NCBI GenBank assembly: GCA_947683425.1 | Contig: CANTUQ010000073.1 | Location: forward strand, 11,056,001 to 11,120,000 | From: Excoecaria cochinchinensis | Taxonomy: Eukaryota > Streptophyta > Magnoliopsida > Malpighiales > Euphorbiaceae | DNA: 64,000 nucleotides | Reading direction: 5' to 3' | Shown here: positions 35,693-48,938 of the stretch, piece by piece | Layout: every line of letters starts with the position of its first letter | Position numbering within the stretch: position 1 is the first letter of the stretch | Notes under the pieces: model-generated | The model's database searches: none | The model's input: only the letters and a program-made list of their open reading frames with translations | What the model was told of the DNA's origin: nothing | Position numbers and translations under genes: made by a program

Positions 35693-38470
35693 TGTAGACA
35701 CCGGGTCCTGAGTCAGCCTAGATCGAAGTTACCCAATGATGATAATTGCCTTCACAGGCTTAAAAGGTTAAAAGTGATGGTTTTCTCGTCAAATTTGCAT
35801 TTTAGAGTGAAAAATTAAAAAATAATAAAAAATATTTAAAAAATTAATTTTGAAAAATGGGGGCTTAAAATTATGATGTTTTTAGTCAATTTAAAATTTA
35901 AAAAAAATAGAAGAAAATAAAAAAAAATAAAAATTTTTTCGGACCGCGAGTGTCGGGCGCGGCAGCGCGCAGGCGCGCTGGCGCCCAGCGCGCAGCGAGC
36001 GCAAAGGCGACGCTCAGCGTCGCCGATGCTGCGCGTCGCTAAAGGCGCACGCAGCATCGCGCACGCTGAGCGCCGCACGGAGCGCTCGTGCGCGAGCGCC
36101 AGCGATCGAGGCTCGCCTGGCTGCCGCTCTATAGCGACGGGCATACCGGCCGTCGCTACAGGGTCTGATACCCAAAAATCCCTCTTTTCAGCCTTTTTTC
36201 CGATTTTTTCACCCAAAAATCCGTTTTTTATCCCATTTTTTTGGGGTTTTTGACTTCAAATTAAATTCTAAAATATTTTTTTAGGTAATTAAATAATAAA
36301 ACTTGATTTTATCATTAAAAATAAAATAATTTTGGGTTAAAATAGGTTTTTTTTCCTTAATTAAATTAGGGCAACCTATTTTATCCTATAAATATTTTAT
36401 GATGAAATCAAAGGAGCCTCCTCTCCACACATTTTTTAGACCTAAAAATTTCTCTTCATCTTCTTCTTCTTCCACCAAAAATTCCAGATTTATTCCCCAA
36501 CCAAAAATCAAAAAGAAAAATCAAGTGTTTCATTCTTTTTCCAACATAATTTCTTCTAAACATATTTTTAGAGGAAGTTTTGTTGTTTGATTCAATTTTT
36601 GAGACAAATAGAATAATTATTTGTTCTCAAAATTGTTTTTAATCATTTATTTTGGGTTCAATAAAACTTTTTTCATTGATTTTGTTTTGAATCTCTTTTT
36701 TGATAAAAAATTGATTTTGAGACAAATAAAATAATTGTTTGTCATCAAAATCTAATTTTTATTTGATAAAACTTCAATCAATTTTTCTTTATTTTAATCA
36801 ATAAAACTTTTTTTGATCAAAATCATTTCTTTAGGCAAAGGTATCAATTCTTTGTTCTTAAAGAATTTTTGATCATTTTTATTTTCATGTTCCTTGGAAT
36901 AAAATTCCAACATTTTCATAATATTTCACTCTAATATTGTGAATCATCAAACAAAGAAATCGATCATCTTTTACCTTCATCAAATCCAACATTCTGAGGG
37001 TAAATATTCTAGGCTCAATTTCCATTCTATTTCATTTTATCTAATTTATTTATGTATATTTTATTTTATTGTTTTCATTTTATTTTATTTATTTCAAATT
37101 TGATTTATTTAATTTGTTTATATATGATTTTTATTCACATAAATATTGATTGTTCATTAATTTTAACATGTAATTAATTTATTTCACTTTAATTCATCAT
37201 TATTTTTAACATGTAATCAATAAATTCATTTTAATTGATTTTTTGCCATGTAAATGGTTTATATCATTTGTGAACATATTTAATTAATCATATTGTTCAT
37301 TTAATTGTTTTCATCATTCTTTAATTGTTTTCATTTATTATTCTTTTCTTTATTATTTTATATATTCTTTGATTCGTTTATCTTCATCATCATTGTCATC
37401 ATGTGCATATTTTTACATGTATTATTTAATTAACATGTTTTATTTTATTTTCATCACATCATTCAATCATTTATCACATATAATCCATGTTTCTCATTTT
37501 ATTTTGGTTTGTTAATATTTTTTATTCCATTATCATTCTTTTCATATCATCTTATTTTATTTTAATTTGTTATTCATTATTTTGTATGTTTAATTGATTT
37601 AATCACTAACATTGTTTTAATTGTATTTGCTTTTATGTCTAAACTCATTTTTTCGCTTGGGCGTTTTTGCGAGCACATCGGGAGGTCCAAAAAGGCTCAT
37701 TTGGTTTGTAATATTTTATTTAATTTTGCCATATAATTTTCTTGTAAAATTCTTTATTTAGGCTCGCTAGAAAGAAAATCACAAAAACGTTTTTATTAAT
37801 TAACTTGACATTTTTTTTAAATAAAAGGGGACCAATGTCCAAGTTTTTCATACCCAAATAAATCATCACATCAAAATTGTTTCATAATAAATATGCATGC
37901 GAGGACCAATGTTCTCACTATTAATGAATAACCCGTTTTATGCATGTATTTCACTTTTATAAATGGGAGTTGTATTCCGCTCCTAGTGTTATTGTAATTT
38001 ATTTTTGAATGCTTTATTTTGGATTTTGCTTACATTTACCGCTTTCGATATGAATGATTGCGCCTTTAAATTAAAATTGCATTGTGTGGAAAGTTGATGA
38101 AACAATGAATTCAAAACTTAATTATGATATTAATCAAGGTATAAATAAATGAGAAGTCCCGAACTCTGCTCTGGTCTTTGGGCTCAAGAGGCTAGAGGTT
38201 ATCCTCCAAGACACCTCTTGTGTCACGAGACTTAGACGTTAATCCTAGGCCTCATGGCCCAATATGGATAAAATGCGCAAGTCTTAGGCTCTCCGAGGCG
38301 AGAGAAACTTTCCCAATGTTCTATTGGGTGGCAACTCCATGAAACCTCCTTGTTGCCCAACATAGACGCACTTGCGATTTATCGCAAGCTGTTGACGGAC
38401 CCACACATGCCCCGATCGCCCACGTGCGGGCGGTCGAATGGGCGACCGCAGGGATCCGGCGCGCGTCACA
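35693..38470 (+). repeat. Solo LTR, Tat/Ogre-like family, inserted in the minisatellite
   Basis: Begins TGTAGACACCGGGTCCTGAG and ends GCGCGTCACA. A perfect duplication CTACC lies at 35688-35692 and 38471-38475. Contains dyad GCCTTCACAGGC (35748-35759), a GC patch of about 225 bases (35940-36165) rich in GCGC and CGCTGAGCG-type inverted pieces, no long TTA array, and dyads GGACCAATGTCC (37829-37840) and GGACCAATGTTC (37903-37914). It is a divergent subfamily of the same LTR family. Confidence 0.95.
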
Positions 38471-38895
38471 CTACCACTTCACCAAATCGAAGGGTTAGCA
38501 CGATAGCGGCACTACCACTCTACCGGGGGTTAGCACGACCACGGCACTACCACTTCACCAAATCGAAGGGTTAGCACGATGGCGGCACTACCATTCTACG
38601 GAAGGTTAGCACGACACGGCACTACCACTTCACCAAATCGAAGGGTTAGCACGATGGCGGCACTACCATTCTACGGAAGGTTAGCACGACCACGGCACTA
38701 CCACTTTACCAAATCGAAGGGTTAGCACGATGGCGGCACTACCACTCTACAGAGGGTTAGCACGACCACGGCACTACCACTTCACCAAATCGAAGGGTTA
38801 GCACGATCACGGCACTACCTCTTCAAAAGAGTTAGCACGATGACGGCACTACCACTCCACGGAGGGTTAGCACGATCACGGCACTACCGCTTCAA
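38471..38895 (+). repeat. Minisatellite of element 2, right part
   Basis: Continuation of 35455-35692, with about five further dimeric units, e.g. GGGTTAGCACGATGGCGGCA. The last copies lose the alternation. Confidence 0.92.
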
Positions 38896-39039
38896 TACGC
38901 CAACAAACTGGTGACAATCACCACAACAGCATCATCCGTTCCGGAAAGACGGCCGCCTCAGGTACGCACTTCTTTCACTTTTATGAGTTTAGGCTCACCT
39001 AGATACTAGTGCACTAGTTTCTCCAAAACTGGGGGCAAC
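38896..39039 (+). other. End of element 2 3' region and polypurine tract
   Basis: Contains GGCCGCCTCAGGTACGCACT, shared with elements 1 (20420) and 3 (59880), then AAAACTGGGGGCAAC directly before the LTR. The last is the likely plus-strand primer. Confidence 0.75.
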
Positions 39040-40091
39040 TGTAGACACAGGGTCCCGAGGCAGCCTAGATCAGGATTACCCAATGATGAAATTAAGTGTG
39101 CCGATCTATAGGCAAAAAGAATGAAGTTGGAAGTGACGATTTCCTTGTCGATTTGTTGTTTTAAAATTTAATAAAAATGTATTTCAAAAATATTTTTAAA
39201 ATTTATTTTGTGATGAAAAAAAAGTGAGTTTTTAAATTATAATATTAAAAAAAAATCCGAGAGAGGGACGGGCTGGCCGTCGGTCGCGCCTTTAGGCGGG
39301 CAGGCCGTCGGTCGCGCCTTCGGACGGGCAGGCCGTCGGTCGCGCCCCTGTTCGTCCATTTTGCCTATTTTGGCATTTTTGGCCATAAATTCTTCATTTT
39401 AAATGCTTTTTAACTCATTTTTTTTGCAAAATTTAATTCAAAAAGCCTTTTATCTTCCAACCCAATAAATTCAGTGGTTTTTTGTAATTATGGGAATTAA
39501 ATTAATTTAATTTCTTAATTAAAAAATCTGAATTTTAAGGGGAATAAAAAGAGTTTTTTTTTAAGGGGAATTAGGGGGGATTTTCTTTAGAAAATATTTT
39601 TTCTTCTTCTTTCTTCTTTCAAGCACAAATTCTCTCAATTTCTAAAGAAATTTCCAGCAATTCTTAAGGCAAAAAAAAAATAACTATTTTTGTTTTTGAG
39701 AATTTTCTTATTTTCAATCAAACAATTTTCTACTTTGAGACAAACAAATTAATTGTTTGTTCTTGAGTACAATTCATCTTTCAATATTATTTTTTTCTAA
39801 CCATATTCTTCAAATCAAGACAAGTAATTGGATCATCTACCTTCATCTCTTCAAGATAAATTTGAGGGTAATTATTTTTGGCTCAATTTCTTAAATTAAT
39901 TTTAATTTCATTCTTTTGTTTTTATTTAATTAATTAACATGTAAATTCTTTTAGTTCTATCATTTTATTCTTTTCTTATTCTTTTAATTTTATTTAATTA
40001 ATCATCATGTAAATTCTTTTAGATCTATTATTTAATTGTTCATATTGTTCATATTCTTCATGTTGTTCATATTGTTCATCTTCTTTTATTT

Positions 40092-40169
<78 letters not shown>

Positions 40170-40426
40170 TTGTCATTATTTTTGTTCATATATTATTATT
40201 ATCATTAGTATTATTATTATCATCATTATTATAATAATCTATTATTATTACCATCATTATTTTTATTTATTATTATTATTATTGTTGTTATTATTATTAT
40301 TATTTATTATCATTGCTTGCATATTTAATTTGATTGTTCATATTCTTTGGATTTATTATTATTATTTATTATCATTACTTGCATGTTTAATTGGATTGTT
40401 CATATTCTTTGATATTACCATCTTCA

Positions 40427-40492
<66 letters not shown>

Positions 40493-41709
40493 GTGATTAT
40501 TGTTATCATTGTTATTATTATTATCATTATTATTATTTTTATTAGTTTTGTCTATTATAATTTATTATTTTTATCATCATCATTATTATTATTCATGTTT
40601 TTTCATGCATGTTAAATTTTATAAATTTTATTTATGCATGTTAAATGTTAAATGTTAATATGTTTATTTTATTTTGCCGTCTAATTAATTTGTCATACAT
40701 TATGCATGTTGTTTATATTTATTTTAATTCATTTTTTACATGTTATATGTTTAAATCCATTTTTTATTACTAACATTATTTTTTATTTGCTTTTATTTCA
40801 ATACTTATTTTTCATGTGTGAGCCTTTTCAATTCCAAGTGGGAGCCCATGGAGATTTAAAGATGCTATTTGGGAGTTAATTAATTTGTCATTTTTATTGT
40901 TTCCCATTATTTGCGGTTTATTATTTAATATGTAATTTGTAATAAATTTATTTTTCATGCACGTTAATCAAAAGTCACAAAACTATTTTTATTAAGTTAA
41001 CTTGGAACTTTCTTTTTCTAATAAAGTGGGACCAATGTCCTAATTTTTATTCCAAATAAATTGGCACTTCAAAATTATTTTCTTTAATTGTGCATGCGAG
41101 GACCAATGTCCTCATCTTTAATAAATAACCCGTTTTATGCATGATTTACATTTATTTTATAATGGGGGTTGTATTCCGCCCCTAGTTTTGTTGTAATTTA
41201 TTTTTATGCACTTTATTTTAAGTATGCTTACATTTAATGTTTTTTTCTTGGATAACCAACTTGCGCTCTAATTATTACATTAAAACGTTTGAGAAATGGG
41301 ATAAAATCTTAAATTCAAAACTCAATTTTAACTTAACAAGGTATGAATAAATGAGAAGTCCCGAACCATCTCTGGTCTTTGGGCTTAAAGAGGCGAGAGG
41401 TTTACCCTCCAAGACACCTCTTGTGTCACGAGACTCTGACGTTAATCCTAGGCTCCTTAGGGCAAGAGGTTTACCTTCCAAGACCCCTTTGGTTGGCCCA
41501 AAATGGATATTAAGCGCAGTCTTAGGCTCTCCGAGGCGAGAGAAACTTTCCCAATGTTCTATTGGGTGGCGACTCCATGAAACCTCCTTATTGCCCAACA
41601 TAGACGCACTTGCAATTTATTGCAAGCTGTTAACGGACCCTCAAGTGCCCGATCGCCCTCAAGCGGGCGGTCATAAGGGCGTCCGAGTGGACATCCGGTG
41701 CGCGTCACA
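39040..41709 (+). repeat. 3' LTR of element 2
   Basis: Copy of 28081-30822 with very few substitutions (for example ACAGGGTCC against ACTGGGCCC near the start), one minisatellite unit fewer and shorter TTA runs. Dyads at 39100-39113, 41029-41040 and 41100-41111. Ends GCGCGTCACA. Confidence 0.94.
40092..40560 (+). repeat. (TTA)n microsatellite blocks in element 2 3' LTR
   Basis: TTA runs at about 40092-40170 and 40426-40493. They lie in the same places as in the 5' LTR but are shorter. Confidence 0.9.
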
Positions 41710-41833
41710 ATAGGTATATATATTTAATTTCGAAATTACATATTTATATATGTACATATACATATATCTCTTATTTTGAATATGAGATAATAGTATGTAT
41801 TAATATAATATTTCTTATTATTTTGAATAAGAA

Positions 41834-41941
<108 letters not shown>

Positions 41942-42428
41942 AATGTAAATATCTCTTAATTTTGAATTAGAGATAATATCATTATTTACCTGTTAGGGTT
42001 TTAAACTTATTTACATATATATAGATATATGTTAAGAAAAGAGATCAACATATATGATAACTCTAATCACGTTCTTCAAGTAGGAATATATTTAGAGTGG
42101 TTGTACATCTCTTTTCTTATGAGAATAAGAAAAAGAAAACCTAGCCACCTTTTCTTTGAGAAAGAAAAAATCAAAAATCCATTCGCAACATAAGGGAGCT
42201 AGCACCCCTGCGAGTTCTGTTCATTGGTTCGTGCGTGTCGATACCGGTAGAGGGTGTTCGTGATTGAAGCAGCACCTAAAGTCCGAGATAAGGAGTTATT
42301 TTCGTTCTAAGGTCAGTAAATCTTAATCTCTCCCTTTTGAATCAATTGAATATACTTGGATCCAATTTTTAGGTTTTGGTTTTATTCCGCTGCATTTAAT
42401 TTTAATTATTCCATTGAGACCTAACAGT

Positions 42429-42500
42429 ATGGCCGAACTGATGAGGGCCAAAAGGCAAAAGGGTGAAGGAAGCCAAGCACTTTTAACTATACCTGGAGAG
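42429..42500 (+). pseudogene. Transposase_28-type ORF, third part
   Basis: A 72-base piece of host ORF between two solo LTRs. It reads MAELMRAKRQKGEGSQAL in frame, with the ATG inside the GTATG duplication of copy A. Continues at 44007 (GE then ITTATTPSS). Confidence 0.65.
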
Positions 42501-42951
42501 GTTATTGGCTTTCATCGCAATAATTCAAATTAAACGCAGCGAAATATAAATCGAAACTCAAACAGGATCCATGTATTTTCAATTGATTCAAAATGAGGGA
42601 TTAAGATTTACCTACCTTTTAATGAAGAAAAATCGAAATTAACTCCTTAATTTGGACTACAGGCGCTGCTTCAATCACGAACGCCCTCTACCGGTATCCA
42701 CACGCACGAACCGATGAACTGATTATCGCAGGGATGCTAGCTCCCTTCACGTGCGACTGGATTTTTCTGTGTTTTTCTTCCAAAAAGAAAATAGCGGCTA
42801 GGGTTTTTGAAGTGGCGGCTAGGGCTTCTCAAAATAGCCTCTCGTAGGAAAACGTAATTAGGAGAAAACGTGAATCCTTTTCCTTAAATATATATCTATT
42901 TATATATGTAAACCCTAGAGAGATAAATTAGTGATATTATCTCTTATTCAA

Positions 42952-43015
<64 letters not shown>

Positions 43016-44006
43016 CTTATTCAAAATAAGAAATATCATATGTAAATATATATTTATATATCATTACGAAATTTAAATATAAATACCCATATTTATATAA
43101 TTTCATAATACCCTAATTAAAATCCAATCCATTCATTGTGGTCTTGGTGTGTGATATAATAGGTTTATATTAAGTTGGCAATGGGCCCAAGACCATAATT
43201 GGCCCACAAGTCATAATTGGTCTCTAGCAAGACATTATGACTACCCATATAATATAAATATTGTTAGTTCGATTTTAACCTGACAATAGAACATGCTATT
43301 ATCCTTTTGTCACACGATATCTTATTTGAGCATAAGTCATGGTCCATGTAAAACTTATATTGTTCAAACATATAATTTCCCGATCACTAAGTAGACTGAT
43401 AAATTCAAATGACATTAATCACACTATCAATTCATTCGAGCACGGCCATTCATTTTTAGAGTCCTACTTATCGAGGGGCCTAATAGATATCTCTCTCATA
43501 AGAGAGGGACAAATTCCATCTTGATTATTCACTTTCCTCTGCATAATTCTCATTATGTCCGATCATAAACTTTATAATTATCCGATTAAAGATAATGTTT
43601 GATCATGTCAAAACATAATGTTCCTTATGTAGGAAACCGTGATAACCTCAGGTCAAAGGATTCAATAACATATCTATTATAAGATCACTTATGACATTAT
43701 CCTATGTAGCGATCTCACAGTGGGTCTATCCAGTACTTTGTTCTCTAACAAGTACCTATAAATTTGATTTATATTATCATATATAATCATCCCATGAATT
43801 TCAATGCAAATCTATACTAGTCTTAATTTTTCTTTATGCCCTTTAGTGATAAATGACTAGGGATAACATGAATAACATTGTTATTCATAAACATTACAAT
43901 AATGTAACATGCCAATAATATTAATATGACGAAAATCATCATATAAATGAAAATTTAATGATTACATCAAGGTCCAAATATTTGGCCTAGGGCATAACCA
44001 CTGACA
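42501..44006 (-). mobile_element. Solo LTR of the same copia-like family (copy B), reversed
   Basis: The minus strand begins TGTCAGTGGTTATGCC and matches copy A along its length, including the GCTGCGTTTAATT stretch at its far end. Flanks GAGAG (42496-42500) and GAGAT (44007-44011) match at four of five positions, so the left border may be off by one or two bases. A (TA)n run is at 42957-43011. No coding region. With copy A it makes an inverted pair around a 72-base spacer. Confidence 0.85.
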
Positions 44007-44888
44007 GAGATTACAACAGCGACTACTCCAAGCTCAGCTCCAGCTCCTACAAGCTCAATTCCTCTAGCATCCACTCCTATTGAGGTGGTAGATAACTCAC
44101 ATGCTTAAGCTCAGAGCCTGGTTACAAGGACATCCAAGCATAGTGCTACCTCCGAACCCAATTGTATTGAAAACAGAATAGAGGCAGGAACATTTGCTTC
44201 TAAGGCATCTAGATGGAAAGATGTAAACGCTTTTGCTGATGATGTATGGAAGTTTTGGGAAGAGCATGGGAGCACCTAGTCCAAGGATAACCATGAGTTC
44301 ACTACTTTTATTCACTAGTCATCCTGCGTACCGAGGGAGGTGGCTCCCCTAATGAGGTTGAATGCAGAGCAGCTGAGCAATGCCATCAAAAGGCACCAAG
44401 TGGAGTAAATTTCTAGTTTTACTGCTTATCGCATAAAACCAATAGATTCTCATGTATTTATTCATAGTGGTCTTTACTAGAAGGAGAAGTTATCGCTAAG
44501 ATGAACAATCTCGTCCTTACTTGGAAGAGAGAGGAGCAAGTTGCAGCAGGATAACAATTCAGAGCTAATACCGCCAAGAGCAAATTAGCAGAGGTTGAGA
44601 AGAAAGCTCTTGATGCCGAAATAAAAGCCCTTAATGCTGAAATTAAGGCAACTGAGGCCACAGAGAAGGCAGCAACTACTAAGAAGAGAAAAGCTGAGAT
44701 TAAAATCGAGCTCAAAAAGAGCAAGGCTGTTCTAGAAAAGGAAAAGAAGGAAAGAGACGAACTCGAGGAAAAATACATCGAACTAGAGGAGAAAACTATA
44801 GACTTAGCTATTAAGAAGTTTCTTGCGTTCAGTACCAAGCTTTCTCAAATAGTGAAAGAATGTTATCCAGATATTAATTGGTCGTAGC
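44007..44888 (+). pseudogene. Transposase_28-type ORF, last part with coiled coil
   Basis: Frame pieces: ITTATTPSSAPAPTSS (Ser/Thr/Pro-rich), WKDVNAFADDVWKFWEEHGS, then from about 44535 a long charged helix with KSKLAEVEKKALDAEIKAL and KERDELEEKYIELEEKT. The helix repeats Ala/Lys/Glu with heptad-like spacing, as is usual for the C-terminus of this family. The end is ECYPDINWS then TAG. Stops near 44104, 44278, 44316, 44405, 44475 and 44552 show decay. A minus-strand ORF over this stretch (44458-44838) is the complement of the helix and is rejected. Confidence 0.72.
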
Positions 44889-45120
44889 TGGATGATGTTT
44901 ATCCAAATGAATAGATAGGACTCTTGTATTGCTCTTTTTGCTTTGTAATATTGTTTAAAAATTCAATACAATCATTATTTCACCGAACTGGTTGTGTTGT
45001 TGTCACGGTTGTTTGAACTTACTATTTAAATGGACAAGTTATCAATAACTTAAGGAATTGGCCAAGCTGATAACGGAATAGATGAATAGTTGCTCAAGTA
45101 GCAATAAAGCTGACATGTGC
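44889..45120. other. Spacer of the host element
   Basis: AT-rich, no ORF or repeat of note; lies between the + strand ORF and the tandem region. Confidence 0.4.
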
Positions 45121-45700
45121 GAGGTAATAAACAATTTCCAAGATATGCATTGCTCGTCCGAACTATTCCAAGCCACAAATTAATCGATCTAAATAATTAA
45201 TGAAAAATAATCGAAATTCAATAATGCCGAATAGCTTTTATAACAGTATTGAGTGCTTAAATGGCGATATAGTCGGGCTGAGAAAATTAATAATGAATCA
45301 GTGCTGGAATGGCGATAATGCCGAACAATTTTTGAATGAACAGATATCTTCATTACTAATTTTGCTTGTACAAATGCTTTAATGTCAGTATAGCCGAATT
45401 AAGTAATAAGTAAAATAAACCGAACTAAATTATCGACTGGCGATGTTACCGATGAGAAATTGAAAGAAAAACTAAGTGTTAGAATGGCAAAACTGCTGAA
45501 TTTGAGAAATTAAAATAAAAAAAGGTGCTCACATGGCAAAATTACCGAACTTGAGTGATTAAAATGAAATGCTCATATGGCAAAACTGCTGAGATTTAAG
45601 CAATTAAAATGAAATGCTCATATGGCAAAACTGCTGAGATTTAAGCGATTAAAATGAATAATGCTCATATGCCAAAACTGTCGAGATTGAGCGATTAAGA
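45120..45700. repeat. Degenerate tandem repeat of the host element
   Basis: Units of about 44-60 bp with core TGGCAAAACTGCTGAGATTT (earlier units TGGCGATAATGCCGAAC). The clearest copies lie at about 45530-45700. Lies between the Transposase_28-type ORF and the minus-strand protease, where pol would be expected. Confidence 0.8.
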
Positions 45701-45769
45701 TGAAACTTGAAGTGCTTGGTATGCTTCTTTCAGCATTGTTACATAAGCCTCCTAACCTACCTTTTGATT

Positions 45770-46150
45770 ACTTCAAAGTACTGCAATGCCTACTGAAGCT
45801 GTGATTTTAAGCAACAACTTGCACATGGAAATGTACACATCTATCGCGATCATCAAGGGTGGCCCAAAAATAGCATTGTAAGCAAGGGGTATGTCAACCA
45901 CCATAAAATAACTTGTGCATGTTTGAACAATTGTATCATTAGTGAGCTGAAGAGCTAAGTTAATGGAGCCTTCTACTTTGACAAGTTGTCTGGATAACCC
46001 AATAAGTGATGCTGATACTGACTCTAGGATATTACTATAAATTCCCAATGCCTTGTATGCTTGAAGGGTAATAAGGTTGACCGCACTTCTTGTGTCAATT
46101 AAAATTCACCGGACTAGATAGTCCTGGATGAGAGCTTCTACTACTAATGA
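45770..46150 (-). pseudogene. Aspartic protease of the host gypsy-like element
   Basis: The minus strand reads ILIDTRSAVNLITLQAYKAL (46055-46115), then YFMVVDIPLAYNAIFGPP. This is a plant gypsy retropepsin in which the catalytic DTG is DTR. A stop lies upstream of ILID and a frame change is possible near 46050. The last open stretch is 91 codons (45773-46048). No RT follows downstream, where only the tandem repeat is found. Confidence 0.82.
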
Positions 46151-47560
46151 GTGAACATACGGTTGGAGAACATGAATGCCATCAGCTTACAAAAATTTCA
46201 CATAAATGGAGATTACCGGACTAGATCCCAAGGGGAACACTTCCTTGGCTTTTTGTTTCTTAGAATCATCAAAGACATCGTAATGCTTTCCTTCTGCAAT
46301 TACATAAATGACCTCGACTGGAACCTTTTTGCTTGAGCTAGCTTTATTCCTATCTTGACTCCGAGGTGATTGGGATCGGTCTCTATTATCCCTTTGTCCA
46401 TCTTTAACAAATTGAGCAAGCTTGCCATTCCAAACTAAGAACTCAATTTCTCTCTTAAGCTATTTACATTCATTCGTTTCATGCCATCTATCCTTGTGGA
46501 AAGAACATTATAGCTTTTGGTCCCTATTGGGATCTTTCCTCATGGGTCATGACCAGTTAACTTGATCTTTCTCCTTTATCCATGCCAAGATTTGAGGTCT
46601 CGTGGCATTAAGGGGTGTCCACCAATCTTCATACTAGTCTCCAGAATGTGGAGTAGAAATAACAAAAGCCCTGTTAGAGCTACCCGACCCTTTGTGCTTT
46701 GAGTCACTTCATCCCCCATTGTATCTTTCGCGGCCTGCTCTGCCTAAGTCTCTGTCCGCATCCTCATATTGAGAACTATATCGAAGCCAGTGAGCTTTAT
46801 CCATTCTGATGTACTTATGTGCCCATAACATGAGCTTGGTAAAGTCATTAGGTGGATTTTTGCTCAGCAAATCACTGAAGTCTTGCACCTTATATTGCGA
46901 ATTAGAGCATTAATGGCTACTTCTAGATTTAGATTTTGGATGTCCATCGCCAAAATGTTGAATCTTTCCACATAAGCTCGCAAATGCTCGTCTTTCTCCT
47001 ATTTTACTTGATTGATGGTTACTATAAACTTTGCTATAACCATGTCGTTGAATTGCTCAAAGGTGTAGACTGAGTGCTCAGGTAAGTTACGAAACCATAT
47101 TTAAGCGGACTTTATGAGAGTTTGAGGAAAAATCTTACATAGTGCGGTATCTTCTTTAGTGTACACCAGCATGGTGTGGTGGAACTAATCCAGATTAGCT
47201 TGGGGCTCAGTTTTACCATTATACTTTGGCAAATTAGGCACCCTAATTTTAGGAAAAGAAGTGGCTAGAATCTCCCTTGACAAAGGCAATCTAAAACTGC
47301 TTTGATACTGCAAGATATTCAGGTTGTGGTATTTCTAAATTTGCTCCTCAAAAAGCCTGTCGAACTGCTCAGTTATCAAGGTTATAGTTGAACCTAGGAC
47401 TAGAGTACTGGGTAAAGCTGGAGAAGCAGGTGTAGTGGCTGGAGGAGGAGCAGGCGAAAAAGCTGGAGGATGTACCTGAGCGGCTATGGCAGAGAGATAC
47501 GTCAACATAGATTGAGAAATTTATGGGCTGAAGCCAAGAATGGGTGGAATAGGCACTGTT
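46151..47560 (-). pseudogene. Gag of the host gypsy-like element
   Basis: The minus strand has a Pro/Ala-rich N-terminal part (AFSPAPPPATTPASP), then a capsid core (ILATSFPKIRVPNLPKYNGK, WFRNLPEHSVYTFEQFNDMV). Further on are NVLSTRIDG and NVNSLRERLSF, expected zinc-knuckle surroundings but degraded. Many stops (near 47110, 47005, 46585, 46435 and others). It would be the particle protein. The family is a plant Ty3/gypsy gag. The nearby Transposase_28-type ORF on the opposite strand suggests a Tat-type element. Confidence 0.75.
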
Positions 47561-47722
47561 TGGGGGGCTAGTTATGCATGGGTTGGTGTTTGGGGAAAAA
47601 TCTATTGTATCGGTAGTGGCTGATTTTGCTCTAGTTGATTTTTTGGTGGGATGGGAGAAGTGTTCAAATCAAGAAAAAGACCAATCGTTAATAGGAAAAA
47701 GAATAACTCAATCGTTACATGC
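47561..47722 (-). other. Leader of the host element gag
   Basis: Non-coding piece upstream of the minus-strand gag, broken at 47722 by element 3 and continuing at 62154. Confidence 0.45.
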
Positions 47723-48010
47723 TGTAGACACCGGATCCCGAGGTAGCCTAGATCAGGGTTATCCAATGATGAAATTAGTGCTTGTTCACGAGTAAAAAGG
47801 TGGGAGATGATATTTCCTTAACAAATTCCTTTTGAAAAAAAATGTTAACGTGGCAGGCCTCCACTCGTGCCAACCCTTCGCAAGCCCGCCCCTCACGGGG
47901 GCATGCGGCGCAAAGGAGTGCCCCTTGCGCCTATGCCCAGGGGTCGCCCCTCGCAAGCCAGCGTAGTGAGGCTGCCCTTCGCTCGTGCACAGCACAAGGC
48001 CACCCCTCGC
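47723..48010 (+). repeat. 5' LTR fragment of element 3
   Basis: Matches the first part of 59975-62153, including AAATTAGTGCTTGTTCACGA and the GC-rich stretch with GGGGGCATGCGGCGCAA. It ends near 48010, where sequence jumps to leader-like GAGATGTTAT (compare 31380 in element 2). The rest of the LTR, the primer site and about 0.5 kb of leader are gone. Confidence 0.8.
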
Positions 48011-48029
48011 TTTCAATGCGAGATGTTAT

Positions 48030-48899
48030 TGTGACGCGCGCCGGATCCCGAGCGCTGCCCGTTCGACCGCCCGCATGTGGGCGATCGGGGCATTTGCGGG
48101 TCCGTTGACAGCTTGCAATAAATCGCAAGTGCGTCTATGTTGGGCAACAAGGAGGTTTCATGGAGTCGCCACCCAATAGAACATTGGGAAAGTTTCTCTC
48201 GCCTCGGAGAGCCTAAGACTGCGCTTGGTATCCATTTTGGGCCAGCCAGAGGGATCATGGAAGGTGAACTCCTCACCCTAAGGAGCCTAGGATTAGCGCT
48301 AAAGTCTCGTGACTCAAGAAGTATCTTGAAGGATGACCTCTAACCTCTTGAGCCCAAAGACCAGAGCTGGGTCCGGGATTTCTCATCTATTTCTACCTCG
48401 ATTATTTTATGATTAAATTTTAATTATCATTGATTCGCTCTCTCTCCACACGATGCAATTTAAATTAAGGCGCATTCATCCATTTAAGAGCATAAAATAA
48501 AATAGCATTAAAGTATGAAATAAATTTACAATAATACTAAGGGCAGAATACAACCCTCGTTTGTGAATGTGCGATACATGCATAAAACGGGTTATTCATT
48601 AACAATGAGGACATTGGTCCTCGCATGCGTTCATTATGGAAAAAAATTTTTATGTGATGATTTTATTGGATAAAAATAGGACATTGGTCCAGTTTTATTT
48701 AGCAAACATTCTATTTAGTAGACAACATTTGTGTGGTGGTTCTTTTAAACACGGTCGAAAAATCATTTATTATTACAAGCCACAAATAAATAAAATAAAA
48801 TAATAGAATAGTAATCACATATTTCTAAATAAATAAATAAATGAATACATAAATAATTGCATAAATAAATAACAATAATAATAACAATAATCAATAATG

Positions 48900-48938
<39 letters not shown>

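Noticed and set aside
44458..44838. Ser/Leu-rich minus-strand ORF of 126 codons
   Set aside because: It is the complement of the charged coiled-coil part of the Transposase_28-type ORF.
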